Assembly (NCBI GenBank): GCA_021323265.1
Contig: JAJTCO010000002.1
Coordinates: 1-64,000, forward strand
DNA length: 64,000 bases
Reading direction: 5' to 3'
Source: Pseudoduganella sp.
GTDB lineage: Bacteria; Pseudomonadota; Gammaproteobacteria; Burkholderiales; Burkholderiaceae_D
Part shown: one piece after another, positions 7,866 to 16,965 of the stretch
Layout of the letters: every line of letters begins with the position of its first letter
How positions within the stretch are numbered: the first letter of the stretch is position 1
The notes under the pieces: model-generated
What the model was told of the DNA's origin: nothing
Seen by the model: the letters and a program-made list of their open reading frames with translations, nothing else
The model's database searches: none
Position numbers and translations under genes: made by a program

Positions 7866-9545
7866 CTAAGCCCCCTTCTCTGCAGCAGCCCAGCTTAGCG
7901 CCAGTTCGCGCTGGGCCGTGGCTGCTTCGGCAGCCTTGCCCTGGGCCGCCAACGCTTTCTGCAAGCCGTCCAGGGCCCAGCCGTTCTTCGGGCGCTCGGC
8001 GAGGTCGGTGCGGAAGGTTTTCTCGGCATCCGCATAGCGCTTGGCGCGCAATTGCATTTCACCGAGGCGCAGCCGAGGACCGCTGGCCAGCGAAGGCGGC
8101 TCCGTCCGTTCGGCATCGAGTGCGGACTTGATGGATTGCTCCTGCAGCGCGATGGCCGCGTCGATTCGGCCTTCCTGAAAAGCGATTTCCGCCGCCAGTT
8201 GTTCTCCTGCGCTGCCGCCCAGGCTGCGCGTCATCTTCGCGGCAAATCCAGTTGATGTCTTGTCTGCGGTCAGTTTAGCGACCAGTGGCTGAATGCGTTC
8301 GTGGGCCGCCTTCGCCTCGGCCAGCTTGCCCAGCCGGGCATAGGCGATGCCGCGTGCCATTTCACTGAATGCCTGCTCGATGCCGTCCTTCGATTTCGGC
8401 TCCGCTTCAGCCAGCACGGCATCCCATTTCCGCAGGTGCAGGAGGGTCAGGATGGGCAGGCTGCGCACGTACTCGTGGTACGTGTGGGCGCCTTGCGAAC
8501 GTTCGGCCTGGATGCGCGAGGTTTTCAGCGCCAGTTCGGACCGGCCTTCCATCAGGGCGGAATACCACTGGAAATGCAGGTTGTGGCCGCGCCAGTCCTT
8601 GGTATTGCTGAATCCCTGCTTTTTCAATTCTTCGATCATGGCGACATCCGCCGCAACGGCGGCTTCGTTCGTGCGCGTGGCATCGGCAAAGCGGCCCAGG
8701 TGGGCGTAGGTGTGCGACGGCATGTGCAGCAGGTGCGGCGACTTGGGCGCCAGTTTCGCCAGCCTGTCTGCGGCCGCTTCTGCGCGCCTGGCCGAGTGGA
8801 CCGAGTCGGCGGCATGAACCATGTAGTGGTTCAATCCGGTGTGGTCGGGATGGACCGCCAAGGCCTTTTCAAGCTGCGTGGCCAGCTCCCCGATGCGCCC
8901 GGCGGGCTTGCCGGTTTGCGGGTCCCACCAGGCACCACGCGCGCCGCGCGTGATGATCATTTCCGCTTCAGCGTAAAGCGACAGCAGGTCGGGATCGTTG
9001 GGATGGTTCGCCGCCAGGTCGCGCAGGTAGTCGGCATACGCCGCGTCGAGCTGATTGACTGGCTCGGATTCGTCTGACTTCGTGGTGCATACCTCGCCAG
9101 GTGGCGGCGCAATGGATTGCGCGGAATTGTGCCCGTAGCGTAGTGCCAGCGATTTGATCAGCGCTTGCTCGCGTGGTGAACTTTCCTTGCTGTGGCGGAC
9201 AGCATAGTCGACATAACGCTTGGCTTCCATCTCATTGGAGCGCGAAGTATTGTTGATATTCGGGCCCAATTGCCACGCGACGCCCCAGGCGCACATGGCG
9301 CAGCCTGGGTCCTTTGCCAGCGCAGCTTTGAACGAGCGGATCGCTTCGGCTTCATTGAAGCCATACGCTTGCGCCATGCCTTGAGCAAACAGTTGGCGTG
9401 CCGATTCGTTGACGCTGGAAGCTCTCAGTGTGGCCTTGCCAAATCCGTCCAGGAGTGGCGCCTTTGCCGTGGTATCGACGGTCAGTGGCATGACGGAGCA
9501 AGCGGCGATGGCGCCCATGCCAATGACCAGTGGAAGTTTGCGCAT
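7866..9545 (-). CDS. TPR-repeat putative lipoprotein
   Basis: This 559-residue protein starts with a short signal and a possible lipobox (AIAAC, Cys about residue 16), so it may be a lipoprotein. Helical TPR-like repeats occur throughout, for example ARQLFAQGMAQAYGFNEAEA, DPGCAMCAWGVAW, HLLHMPSHTYAHLGRFADA and RYADAEKTFRTDLAERP. The HMPSHTYAHLGRF signature is shared with a widespread family of uncharacterised TPR proteins. No enzymatic motif is seen. The next gene on the same strand (serine hydrolase) ends 14 bases upstream of its start, so they probably form an operon with the hydrolase first. Confidence 0.8.
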   Translation of the reverse strand: MRKLPLVIGMGAIAACSVMPLTVDTTAKAPLLDGFGKATLRASSVNESARQLFAQGMAQAYGFNEAEAIRSFKAALAKDPGCAMCAWGVAWQLGPNINNTSRSNEMEAKRYVDYAVRHSKESSPREQALIKSLALRYGHNSAQSIAPPPGEVCTTKSDESEPVNQLDAAYADYLRDLAANHPNDPDLLSLYAEAEMIITRGARGAWWDPQTGKPAGRIGELATQLEKALAVHPDHTGLNHYMVHAADSVHSARRAEAAADRLAKLAPKSPHLLHMPSHTYAHLGRFADATRTNEAAVAADVAMIEELKKQGFSNTKDWRGHNLHFQWYSALMEGRSELALKTSRIQAERSQGAHTYHEYVRSLPILTLLHLRKWDAVLAEAEPKSKDGIEQAFSEMARGIAYARLGKLAEAKAAHERIQPLVAKLTADKTSTGFAAKMTRSLGGSAGEQLAAEIAFQEGRIDAAIALQEQSIKSALDAERTEPPSLASGPRLRLGEMQLRAKRYADAEKTFRTDLAERPKNGWALDGLQKALAAQGKAAEAATAQRELALSWAAAEKGA

Positions 9546-9559
9546 AAAGAGTCAGCCTT

Positions 9560-10939
9560 TCAGTTCGTGGTGGCGGATTGTGCAACCCGTTCGGCGACCG
9601 CTTCGCCCGTCACCTGTTTCAGCAGCATGCTTTTCACCGTGCCATCGGCTGCGCGCTGGAATTCCATGCTGGTCAGCGTTCCGTCAACGAAGAACTTGTC
9701 CGGGGCATAGGCCTTCAAGATGATCGCCGGCCGGCCGCTGCGTTCGTAGCTTAGCTGGGAACCGCTGCGGCGCACCGTGCGCGTGCTGTTGTCGGCAAGC
9801 TTGTAGGTCCCGGCGAATGCATCCAATACTTCCGGTGCCAGTGTGATCGCCTTGAACTCGGGGAATGGCTGACCGATCGCCTCCGCTGCCGCCTTATAGG
9901 CGATGCGCTCGCTGTTCAGTACATTGCGTTCGCCATTGGCCAGCACGGCAACAAATACCTTATGCTCGGGCAGGCGCACCAGTTGGGCATTGAAGCCGTC
10001 GATGTCGCCGCCGTGGGCGATGGTCTGGTTGCCGTTCAGCGTGCCGATGATCCATCCCAGGCCATAGGTGCACGGCGCCTGCGCGGGCAGGGTGCAGGGA
10101 GTGAACGCCTGTTTCCAGCTTTGTTCCGTCAGCAGTTGGCCGGCACCGATGGCGGCATCCCAGCGCGCCAGGTCGTCGACGGTCGATACCAGGGCACCGG
10201 CTGCGTACGGCAAGGCCATGCTGATGTGGTTTGCCGGCTTGTAACCGAAGAACCCGTCCTGGTAACCGGCGATGCGGCGCTTGGCGCTGCGCTCCTTGCC
10301 CTCGTAGGCGGAATCCTGCATGCCGAGCGGCTCGAAGATTTGCTTGGCGATGAAATCGGCATAGCTCATGCCGGACGCTTTTTCGATGATCGCGCCCAGC
10401 AGGAAGTAGCCCGAGTTGCTGTAGCCGAAACGCGATCCGGGCGTGAAGTCCAGCGGTTCGTCCTTGAAGAAGTCGATCATCTGCGCCACGCTCATGTCCT
10501 GGCCGGCCTTGGACCAGAATGCGCGCATGGCGGTGTAGTTGTGGATCCCGGACTTGTGCTGCAGCAGATGTTCGATGGTGATGCGGTGGCCCCGCGTCGG
10601 GTAGTTGGGCAGGAAGCGCGTGATGTCGTCCTGCAGCGAAAGCTTGCCTTGCTCGGCCAGCATCAGGATGGCGACGGCAGTGAACTGCTTGGTGACGGAG
10701 CCCAGGCGCAGCTGCATGTCGGGCTGCATGGGCGCGTTGGTTTTCAGGTCGGCCTTGCCGTAGGCTTTGCGGAAGACGACGTCACCGTTCTTGGTGACGA
10801 TCACCGAGGCGCCTGGCGCTTCTTCCTTGAACAGTGGTGCGAGCACGGCGTCGATGCGTTCCGTGAGCGGTGCTTCGGCCATGGCGAGGGCGGGACAGGC
10901 CAAGGCCAGCGACACGGCGAAGTGGAGAGGGAAATTCAC
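9560..10939 (-). CDS. Serine hydrolase, class C beta-lactamase family, exported
   Basis: This 459-residue protein has a signal peptide (MNFPLHFAVSLALACPALA). The penicillin-binding/beta-lactamase fold motifs are in order: SVTK (81-84, nucleophile Ser81), YSN (173-175) and a late HGG in AHGGDIDGF. The C-terminal 100 residues form an extra domain (YKLADNSTRTVRRSGSQLSY) seen in esterase/peptidase members of this family. The substrate cannot be read from sequence; D-amino peptides, esters or beta-lactams are all possible. It is followed closely by the TPR lipoprotein. Confidence 0.85.
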   Translation of the reverse strand: MNFPLHFAVSLALACPALAMAEAPLTERIDAVLAPLFKEEAPGASVIVTKNGDVVFRKAYGKADLKTNAPMQPDMQLRLGSVTKQFTAVAILMLAEQGKLSLQDDITRFLPNYPTRGHRITIEHLLQHKSGIHNYTAMRAFWSKAGQDMSVAQMIDFFKDEPLDFTPGSRFGYSNSGYFLLGAIIEKASGMSYADFIAKQIFEPLGMQDSAYEGKERSAKRRIAGYQDGFFGYKPANHISMALPYAAGALVSTVDDLARWDAAIGAGQLLTEQSWKQAFTPCTLPAQAPCTYGLGWIIGTLNGNQTIAHGGDIDGFNAQLVRLPEHKVFVAVLANGERNVLNSERIAYKAAAEAIGQPFPEFKAITLAPEVLDAFAGTYKLADNSTRTVRRSGSQLSYERSGRPAIILKAYAPDKFFVDGTLTSMEFQRAADGTVKSMLLKQVTGEAVAERVAQSATTN

Positions 10940-11059
10940 GGACAGGCTCCATGTTATTTTTGAATTGCCTGAATTGTAACTGTCTGGCAGATCTCCGTGT
11001 ACTCAATGCTGGCTTCCGTTAAAATCCTGCGGTGTCCAACTGCACTTCACCGCCTTCAT

Positions 11060-11509
11060 ATGTTCAAGCCATTCCTGCGCCAGATTGCTGGCCTCTTCGT
11101 TATTGCCGCAGCGGTTGCCCTGCCGGCGCATGCGGACAGCTTTACCTCGTCCGCTTCGAGCGCCGGTTCGGCCTCGTCGGGCAGCGTGTCCGATTCGATC
11201 AGCGGCTCGAGCAAGAGCTCCAGCGGCGACGATAAGAAGGTCGCTGCCGGCCAGTACCGCGTCATGGACGTGGCCGAAGTCCCTGGCAAGCCGGGTGCGC
11301 TGCGCCTGACCCTGAGCGGTGAAGGCAATCAGTTCTTCCTCGACGTGCCGAAAGCGGCCTTGGCCGAGCGCAGCCTGGCGAACGGCGCGCTGGTGCAGGT
11401 CAGCGAGCGCCCATACGGTTATGAATTCGCCTATGCCGATACGCGCCAGGCCTTCTTCCTGGCACTGCACGACGCATGGCAGCGCGAACTGGGCTCGCAC
11501 GCCATCTGA
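11060..11509 (+). CDS. Small exported protein with Ser-rich linker
   Basis: The start at 11060 gives a clean signal peptide (MFKPFLRQIAGLFVIAAAVA, cleavage near AHA). An upstream ATG at 10997 would bury it. About 149 residues follow: a low-complexity Ser/Gly segment, then a compact domain (AAGQYRVMDVAEVPGKPGAL, then FLDVPKAALAERSLANG). The family is not recognised. The next gene starts inside its last codons (11476), so the two are co-translated. The function is likely tied to the DUF2145 protein, since both are exported. Confidence 0.75.
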   Translation: MFKPFLRQIAGLFVIAAAVALPAHADSFTSSASSAGSASSGSVSDSISGSSKSSSGDDKKVAAGQYRVMDVAEVPGKPGALRLTLSGEGNQFFLDVPKAALAERSLANGALVQVSERPYGYEFAYADTRQAFFLALHDAWQRELGSHAI

Positions 11510-12372
11510 TCGCCGCCTGCCTGGCGCTCGGTGCTGCCGGCGCGGCGCAGGCAGGTGGAATGATGTTCTGCGACCGTCCCGTGAAAGTCACGGCGACGCA
11601 GCAAGACCACGCGCTGCGCTTCAGCGCGGTGGTGAAGGAGGAGCTCGAGCGTTCCGGCGCCACGGCTGCCGTGGTGTCGCGCGCCGGGCTGGACCTGGCA
11701 CGGTTCGGCTTGCGTTATTCGCATTCCGGCATTGCACTCAAATCCAATCCGAACAGTCCCTGGTCGGTGCGCCAGCTGTACTACGCGTGCGACGAGGCGC
11801 GTCCGCGCATCTTCGACCAGGGCATGGCGGGCTTCGTGCTCGGCGCGGAAGAGCCGGAGCAGGGCCACTTGTCGCTGGTGCTGCTGCCGCAAGCGCAGGG
11901 CGCGGCGCTGCAGGCTACCGCGCTCGATGCGCAAGCGCCACTGGCGCTGCTGGCCGGCGAATACAGCGCCAATGCTTACGCGTACAGTACGCGCTACCAG
12001 AACTGCAACCAGTGGCTGGTGGAACTGCTGGCCAGCGCTTGGGGCGCGGCCGCGAAACGCGACGATGCGCAAGCGTGGCTGCGCGAACGCGGTTACGAGG
12101 CGGAGCCGGTCAATGTCGGCCGTGCGCTGATCCTCGCCGCGCACTTTGTGCCGCTGGTGCACGTTTCCGATCATCCCGATGACGATTTGCGCGCACTCAC
12201 CATGCGCGTCAGCATGCCTTCGTCCATCGAACAATTCCTGCGCCGCGAAGCACCGCTGGCGCAGCGTATCGAGTTTTGCTATAACGCGCGCCACATCGTG
12301 ATTCGTCGCGGATGGGAGACAATGGGCCCGGGCTGCGAGCCAAAAACGGGCGATGACGTCCTTTCGTTCTAA
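11476..12372 (+). CDS. DUF2145 family exported protein
   Basis: This 298-residue protein has an N-terminal signal peptide (HLIAACLALGAAGAAQAG). It shows hallmarks of DUF2145: FCDRPVKVTATQQD, ARFGLRYSHSGIALKSNPNS and WSVRQLYYACDEARPRIFDQ, plus a conserved CNQWLVELLA. A Cys plus His layout (YSHSG, NCNQW) resembles papain-like/NlpC-type folds, but that is speculation. The biochemical role is unknown. The start lies 34 bases inside the previous gene. Confidence 0.75.
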   Translation: MAARTGLARHLIAACLALGAAGAAQAGGMMFCDRPVKVTATQQDHALRFSAVVKEELERSGATAAVVSRAGLDLARFGLRYSHSGIALKSNPNSPWSVRQLYYACDEARPRIFDQGMAGFVLGAEEPEQGHLSLVLLPQAQGAALQATALDAQAPLALLAGEYSANAYAYSTRYQNCNQWLVELLASAWGAAAKRDDAQAWLRERGYEAEPVNVGRALILAAHFVPLVHVSDHPDDDLRALTMRVSMPSSIEQFLRREAPLAQRIEFCYNARHIVIRRGWETMGPGCEPKTGDDVLSF

Positions 12373-12381
12373 CTTTTTAAC

Positions 12382-12409
12382 CGAAAGTTATGTCGTACGA
12401 TGACTTTCG
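12382..12409. promoter_or_regulatory. Inverted repeat upstream of the GGDEF-EAL gene
   Basis: CGAAAGT (12382-12388) is repeated in inverse orientation as ACTTTCG (12403-12409) with a 14-base spacer. It sits 45 bases before the ATG at 12454, in an AT-rich patch that is likely to hold the promoter. It could be an operator; the binding protein is unknown. Confidence 0.35.
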
Positions 12410-12453
12410 AATTAGAATAATGAACATTACTAAAAGGTAATAACGAGGACCTC

Positions 12454-14559
12454 ATGGATACACCCGTTGCTGCGCTATACCTGATCTCCGTGGGAGCGCT
12501 GGCGATGTGTGCATTCCAGGCGGCCTTGCTGGCGCGCAGCAGTTCCTACACGCGCGCCTGCTGGACCTTCGCCGTGATTTGCATGACGTTTGCGTTGTTC
12601 CAGTTCGCTAACGCAAGGCAGCAATTGGCGCCGGATCTTGTCGCCGCCATCTCGGCCCACAAATGGGTCAATTTCTTTTCGCTGATGCTGGTACCGCAGA
12701 TCTGGTACCTGATCGCGTCGCTCGATGGCCGTGCCATGCCGTTCCGCGTCACCTATGGTGTCGCCGCCGTGTCGGCATGGCTGGTGGCGGAGAATTTTGG
12801 CGCGCCGTTCGGCTACCGTTTCGCGCAACTGGCGGTGGACGCGCCCAGCGAACTGCCCTGGGGCGAGCGTGCCTTCGTGCTGGCGGGGGAAACCACGCGC
12901 GCCTATACCGTGAACCGGCTGCTGTCGTTTGGCGCGGTGCTGTACGCCGCGATCTTCTGCGTTCGCGCGCGGCGCCAGCGGGCGCGCTTCTCCAACGGAC
13001 TGGTATGGCTGTCGGTGGTGCTGATCGTCGTGACCACCAGCCTGGCGCCCTATAGCGACGAGGGCACGCTGAAACTGCCTTACTTGAGTGGTTTCGGCTT
13101 CCTGTTCCTCGCCGCTTCCTACCTGCTGCTTGTGCGGCGTGAGGCGACCCAGCGCATGACGGAAAAGATCCGCATCAGCGCGGCATTGGAGAGGGAAGTG
13201 GCGAGCCACAAGCTGGCCAGCCTGCGCTTCGAATATGCGCTGTCCAACGATGCGTTGACCGGCCTGCCGAATCGCGCCGGCGCGCTGGACAAGCTGCGCG
13301 CCATGTTCCTCGCCAGCGAGTCGAGCCTGACGCGGATGGCCGTGTTGCTGCTTGATCTGGACCGGCTGGCGATCATCAACGGCACGCGCGGCTACGAGGC
13401 GGGCAACCAGTTGCTGGTGGAAGTGGCGCATCGCTTGCGCTCTACCTCCGGCGTCAGCGGGCTGGTGGCCCGGCTGGGCAGCGCGCGCTTCGTGGTCGGC
13501 ATTGCGGGCCACAAGACGTGGGCGGCCCTGGAGCGCGAAGTGGAAGCCGTACTGGCCGCGGTCAAGCCGCCGTTTACGGTTTCCGGCACCGTGCTGAACA
13601 TGACGTTCAGCGCCGGCGTGGCGATCTATCCCGACCATGCATCGTCGGCGGAAGACCTGTTGGCGTCGGCGGCTCTGGCCCTGCACCAGGCGCGTGACGC
13701 GGGGCCGGGCAATTTGCGCGTCTTCCATCCTTCGCTGCAGCAATCGCTGAGCGAGCGTATCGGCCTGGAGAACGCGCTGAAGGAAGCGCTTGAACAGGGG
13801 CAGTTCTACCTGCATTACCAGCCGCAGGTGCGCGCGTCCGATGAACGCGTGGTATGCATGGAAGCGCTGATCCGCTGGCAGCATCCGACGCTTGGCCTGG
13901 TCATGCCGGACAAGTTCATTCCCTTGGCCGAAGCGACTGGCGCCATCGCCGCCATCGGCTCGTGGGTAATCGACGCGGCTTGCCAGCAATTGGCGAACTG
14001 GCGTGAAATCGGTTTCACCGATGTGCGGGTCGCGGTCAATTTGTCGGCGCAGCAGTTGCTGCTGTCCGACCTGGGCGACACCGTGCAGCTGGCGTTGCAG
14101 CGCGCCGGCTTGAGCGGCGAAGACCTGGAACTGGAGATCACCGAGTCGGTGCTGATGCAGGACCCGCAGCGCTCCATCGAAAGGCTGAATGCCTTGCGCG
14201 GCCTGGGCGTGCGGCTGTCGATCGACGACTTCGGCACTGGCTATTCTTCGCTCGGTTACCTGAAGCTGCTGCCGGTGCACGCCTTCAAACTCGACCGCAG
14301 CTTTGTGCGCGATATCGGCAAGAGCGAAAAGGACCTGGAGATCTGCGCCACGGCGGTGGGCCTGGCGCGCACCCTTGGCCTGGAGATCGTGGCTGAAGGC
14401 GTGGAGGATGCGGTGCAGGCGGCGCAACTGCGCAAGCTGGGGTGCCATCTCCTGCAGGGCTATTACTTCGCGCGTCCGCTGGCCGCGCATGCCGCTACCG
14501 CGCTGCTGATGGAAGATCGGGAAAGCCTGCGGTATTCTTCCACACGTGAGAGCGGCTGA
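12454..14559 (+). CDS. Membrane-bound EAL phosphodiesterase with degenerate GGDEF domain
   Basis: This 701-residue protein has about seven hydrophobic segments in residues 1-230, like the 7TM sensor region of histidine kinases. A GGDEF domain (about 265-420) and an EAL domain (about 435-690) follow. The GGDEF active loop reads RLGSARF where RxGGDEF is expected, so diguanylate cyclase activity should be absent. The EAL domain keeps EALIRW (from residue 470), the Asn in NLSAQQLL, ITESVL, DDFGTGYSSLGYL, KLDRSFV and EGVE. It is therefore predicted to hydrolyse c-di-GMP. The dead GGDEF may act as a GTP-binding regulatory module. Confidence 0.9.
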   Translation: MDTPVAALYLISVGALAMCAFQAALLARSSSYTRACWTFAVICMTFALFQFANARQQLAPDLVAAISAHKWVNFFSLMLVPQIWYLIASLDGRAMPFRVTYGVAAVSAWLVAENFGAPFGYRFAQLAVDAPSELPWGERAFVLAGETTRAYTVNRLLSFGAVLYAAIFCVRARRQRARFSNGLVWLSVVLIVVTTSLAPYSDEGTLKLPYLSGFGFLFLAASYLLLVRREATQRMTEKIRISAALEREVASHKLASLRFEYALSNDALTGLPNRAGALDKLRAMFLASESSLTRMAVLLLDLDRLAIINGTRGYEAGNQLLVEVAHRLRSTSGVSGLVARLGSARFVVGIAGHKTWAALEREVEAVLAAVKPPFTVSGTVLNMTFSAGVAIYPDHASSAEDLLASAALALHQARDAGPGNLRVFHPSLQQSLSERIGLENALKEALEQGQFYLHYQPQVRASDERVVCMEALIRWQHPTLGLVMPDKFIPLAEATGAIAAIGSWVIDAACQQLANWREIGFTDVRVAVNLSAQQLLLSDLGDTVQLALQRAGLSGEDLELEITESVLMQDPQRSIERLNALRGLGVRLSIDDFGTGYSSLGYLKLLPVHAFKLDRSFVRDIGKSEKDLEICATAVGLARTLGLEIVAEGVEDAVQAAQLRKLGCHLLQGYYFARPLAAHAATALLMEDRESLRYSSTRESG

Positions 14560-14599
14560 CCTTTCAGCGTCGCTCGCCGTCAACACAGGGAGGTTTAAC

Positions 14600-14977
14600 G
14601 TGGGATTATTCAGCGGCATCCTGGGCAATGCGTCCAAGGTCGACATCAACGACATCAGCGAGGAGTTCGGACGCGTGCTGGCGCCGAACGAGCGAATCGA
14701 ACATGCCTACCAGCTGATCCGCGACTATTTCGTGTTCACGGACAAGCGCCTGGTGGTGGTGAACAAGCAGGGCATCACCGGCAGCAAGATGGAGTTTCAT
14801 TCGATTCCGTACAAGAGCGTGACGCACTTCAGCATCGAGACCGGCGGCACGCTGGATCTGGACGCGGACCTGAAGATCTGGATCTCCAGCACGGCGGAGC
14901 CGTTCACGCAGAAGTTCAACAAGCGCCTCAGCATCTACGAGGTGCAGGCGGTGCTGGCCAGCTACGTGCTGAAATGA
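14600..14977 (+). CDS. Bacterial PH-domain protein (PF08000 type)
   Basis: The GTG at 14600 is preceded by GGGAGGTT at 14588-14595. Upstream in-frame starts would overlap the EAL gene and lack an RBS. The product is about 125 residues with DYFVFTDKRLVVVNKQG, then SIPYKSVTHFSIETGGTLDL and a closing C-terminal helix, matching the one-domain bacterial PH family. It is probably cytoplasmic, with unknown ligand. It follows the EAL gene by 40 bases and may be co-transcribed. Confidence 0.85.
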   Translation: MGLFSGILGNASKVDINDISEEFGRVLAPNERIEHAYQLIRDYFVFTDKRLVVVNKQGITGSKMEFHSIPYKSVTHFSIETGGTLDLDADLKIWISSTAEPFTQKFNKRLSIYEVQAVLASYVLK

Positions 14978-15056
14978 ACGCACCCACGCTTCGGCCACGG
15001 ACGAATCGTTGCGGCTGAAGCGCCGCTAGCATTGGGGCTTTTTACGGGAGCCTCCA

Positions 15057-15965
15057 ATGCCAGCATATGAAGTGATCGACATTCCCAGCCACCAGCCAGC
15101 GCTGGTGGGGCGCGTGCGCCGCACCGAACCGGCTCGCGGCAATGGCGCACTTCCGGTACTTTTCGTGCACGGGTCCTCCTTTCCCTCGGCGCTTTCCTTC
15201 GATTTCCGCATGGACGGGCAGTCGTGGATGGACTGGATGGCAGCGCGCGGCTACGACGTGTACGCGCTCGACTTCCCCGGCTACGGCCTGTCGGACCGCT
15301 ATCCGGTCACCACTGCAACAGCCGCCCCGCCGGGGCGCGCGCGCATGGTGGCACAGGACGTAGGGCACGCTGTCGATGCGATCCTGCGCAGAACGGGTCA
15401 GAAGCAGGTAATGCTGGTGGCGCATTCATGGGGCGGTAGCGTGGCGGCGCGTTACGCGCAGGAGCATGGCGCCAAGATCGCAAAGCTTGTGCTGTTCGCT
15501 GCGATCACACCGCGCACGCCCTCCACGCCGCCAGCTCCCGCCGCGCACGGCGACAGTGCCGCGCTGGAGGAAATGGCGCCAGCCCAGCGCATTGCCGCCA
15601 TGGACAGCCTGCGTCCGCCGCAGGAGCCGCGCCGGCTGCACGCAGACGTCTACGCCCGCTGGGGCGCGCATTGGCTGGCATCGGACGGCCGCAAAGAAGG
15701 CAAGGTGCGATTCCCGGCCGGCCCCAGTGCGGACCTGGCCGACCTGCAGCAGGGCCGCGGCTATTACGACCCGACGCGGCTCACGATGCCGGTGCTGCTG
15801 GTGCGCGGCGAGTGGGACGCATGGCCGAGCGACGCCGACTACCGCGCGCTGCAGCGGCAAATCCCGGGCGCACGCTATACCGTCATCCCGCGCGGCACCC
15901 ACGTCATGCACCTGGAAGCGGCGCGCACGCAACTCTACGAGGCAGTACACGCGTTCCTACAGTAG
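15057..15965 (+). CDS. Alpha/beta hydrolase
   Basis: This 302-residue protein has the oxyanion-side motif VLFVHGSSFPS, the strand YDVYALDFPGYGLSDR and the nucleophile elbow AHSWGG (Ser about residue 124). The acid Asp lies in VRGEWDAWPSDADY and the catalytic His in RGTHVMHLE. There is no signal peptide, so it is cytoplasmic. The fold is certain but the substrate is not; esters, lactones and halides all fall in this class. Confidence 0.85.
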   Translation: MPAYEVIDIPSHQPALVGRVRRTEPARGNGALPVLFVHGSSFPSALSFDFRMDGQSWMDWMAARGYDVYALDFPGYGLSDRYPVTTATAAPPGRARMVAQDVGHAVDAILRRTGQKQVMLVAHSWGGSVAARYAQEHGAKIAKLVLFAAITPRTPSTPPAPAAHGDSAALEEMAPAQRIAAMDSLRPPQEPRRLHADVYARWGAHWLASDGRKEGKVRFPAGPSADLADLQQGRGYYDPTRLTMPVLLVRGEWDAWPSDADYRALQRQIPGARYTVIPRGTHVMHLEAARTQLYEAVHAFLQ

Positions 15966-15966
15966 A

Positions 15967-16009
15967 GCCCGTGTCCACCAAAGGGTCTGACCCCAAGGTG
16001 GACACGGGC
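15967..16009. repeat. REP-like inverted repeat between convergent genes
   Basis: Thirteen-base perfect arms (15967-15979 and 15997-16009, core GTGTCCACC/GGTGGACAC) enclose a smaller perfect palindrome GGGTCTGACCC (15983-15993). It lies directly after the hydrolase stop and just before the end of the convergent binding-protein gene. It could also terminate transcription, although no T tract is present. Confidence 0.7.
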
Positions 16010-16012
16010 GCG

Positions 16013-16771
16013 TCAGTTGATGCCGTGGCGGGCGCGGATGGCGGGGAGGGCGCCGTCTTGCTCAAGCTGGGTGATGGCCTGGTTAATGCGGCTGAGCTGC
16101 GCCTGCGTGGTGCTCGCGGCGTTCAGCATCAGGTGCACCGGGGCGCGGAAGGGGACGTAGGGCAGGGCGACGATCTTGACGTTGAGCACGCGCGCGGCGT
16201 GGCGCAGGGCGAGCGTGTCGCCCATGATGACGTCGCCGCGCCCGGCTTCGAGCATCTTGATCCCTTGCTCGAAGGTGCCGAAGGTGCTGCGCCGTCCTTC
16301 GGCATTCAGCAGCGGCACGGCGCGTTCGTAGTCGTCGCCGTAGTAGCCCAGGCGCGGTGCGAGCAGGCTGGCTTTCAAGGCGGTAATGGCGTGGAAGCTG
16401 GCGATGCTGCGGTATTTGTCCAGCTTTTCAGGCAGGGTGAACAGGCTGACCGTTTCCTGCCGGTACGGCAGGCTGAAGCGGGCAAAGCCGCGCCGGGATG
16501 CCGTGGCGGAGGCGGCCATCTGCAAGTCGAGCTTGCCCTGAAGGAACAACACGTTGCGGCGCGCGGGGGGCATTTCCTTTTCGATCCGCAGGGTACAGCC
16601 TGCCTGGTCGACGATGGCGCGCAACAGTTCGAAGTCGACGCCGCTCAACCCGTCCTTGGTATTGTAGAAGTAGGGGGGCCATTCTTCGGGCGCAATGCGG
16701 AGTTGGCAGGCTGACGCAAGGCCGGCGCAATGTAAAACCAGGGCAGCGAGCAACAGCCTCATGACCTGCAT
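16013..16771 (-). CDS. Periplasmic substrate-binding protein, SBP_bac_3 type
   Basis: This 252-residue protein has a signal peptide (LLLAALVLHCAGLASA). The start may be the ATG three codons downstream. It contains APEEWPPYFYNTKDGLSGVD and FELLRAIVDQAGCTL, then DLQMAASATASRRGFARFSL and YRQETVSLFTL, the lobe pattern of amino-acid-binding-type solute-binding domains. No permease or ATPase gene is adjacent, so it may act as a stand-alone sensor or feed a distant transporter. Confidence 0.8.
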   Translation of the reverse strand: MQVMRLLLAALVLHCAGLASACQLRIAPEEWPPYFYNTKDGLSGVDFELLRAIVDQAGCTLRIEKEMPPARRNVLFLQGKLDLQMAASATASRRGFARFSLPYRQETVSLFTLPEKLDKYRSIASFHAITALKASLLAPRLGYYGDDYERAVPLLNAEGRRSTFGTFEQGIKMLEAGRGDVIMGDTLALRHAARVLNVKIVALPYVPFRAPVHLMLNAASTTQAQLSRINQAITQLEQDGALPAIRARHGIN

Positions 16772-16919
16772 CCGAAAGTATCCACTAGGACAGTGTTTCA
16801 GATGACAGGGTCGCTGTAAAGAGAAAAGCGACTAAATATGGTGCCGGTATATTTCCCGACCGCCGGCCCCGGTAGTGACGCCGCGAGGCGTCAGGTGTCC
16901 GCATTCTGGTCCTGGAATG

Positions 16920-16947
16920 TGACGGCCGTTTGACGGTTCCGTGACGG
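16920..16947 (+). promoter_or_regulatory. Three direct TGACGG repeats at 11-bp period
   Basis: TGACGG occurs at 16920, 16931 and 16942, on the same face of the helix, ending 18 bases before the ATG at 16966. Direct hexamers at about 11 bp are typical of response-regulator or activator sites. Their closeness to the start would suit repression or overlap with the core promoter. Confidence 0.35.
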
Positions 16948-16965
16948 CTTGGTGTAATACGGGCC

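Noticed and set aside
12475..14655. 726-codon open frame antisense to the EAL gene
   Set aside because: Low-complexity Gln/Arg/His-rich translation with no RBS; shadow of a high-GC gene.
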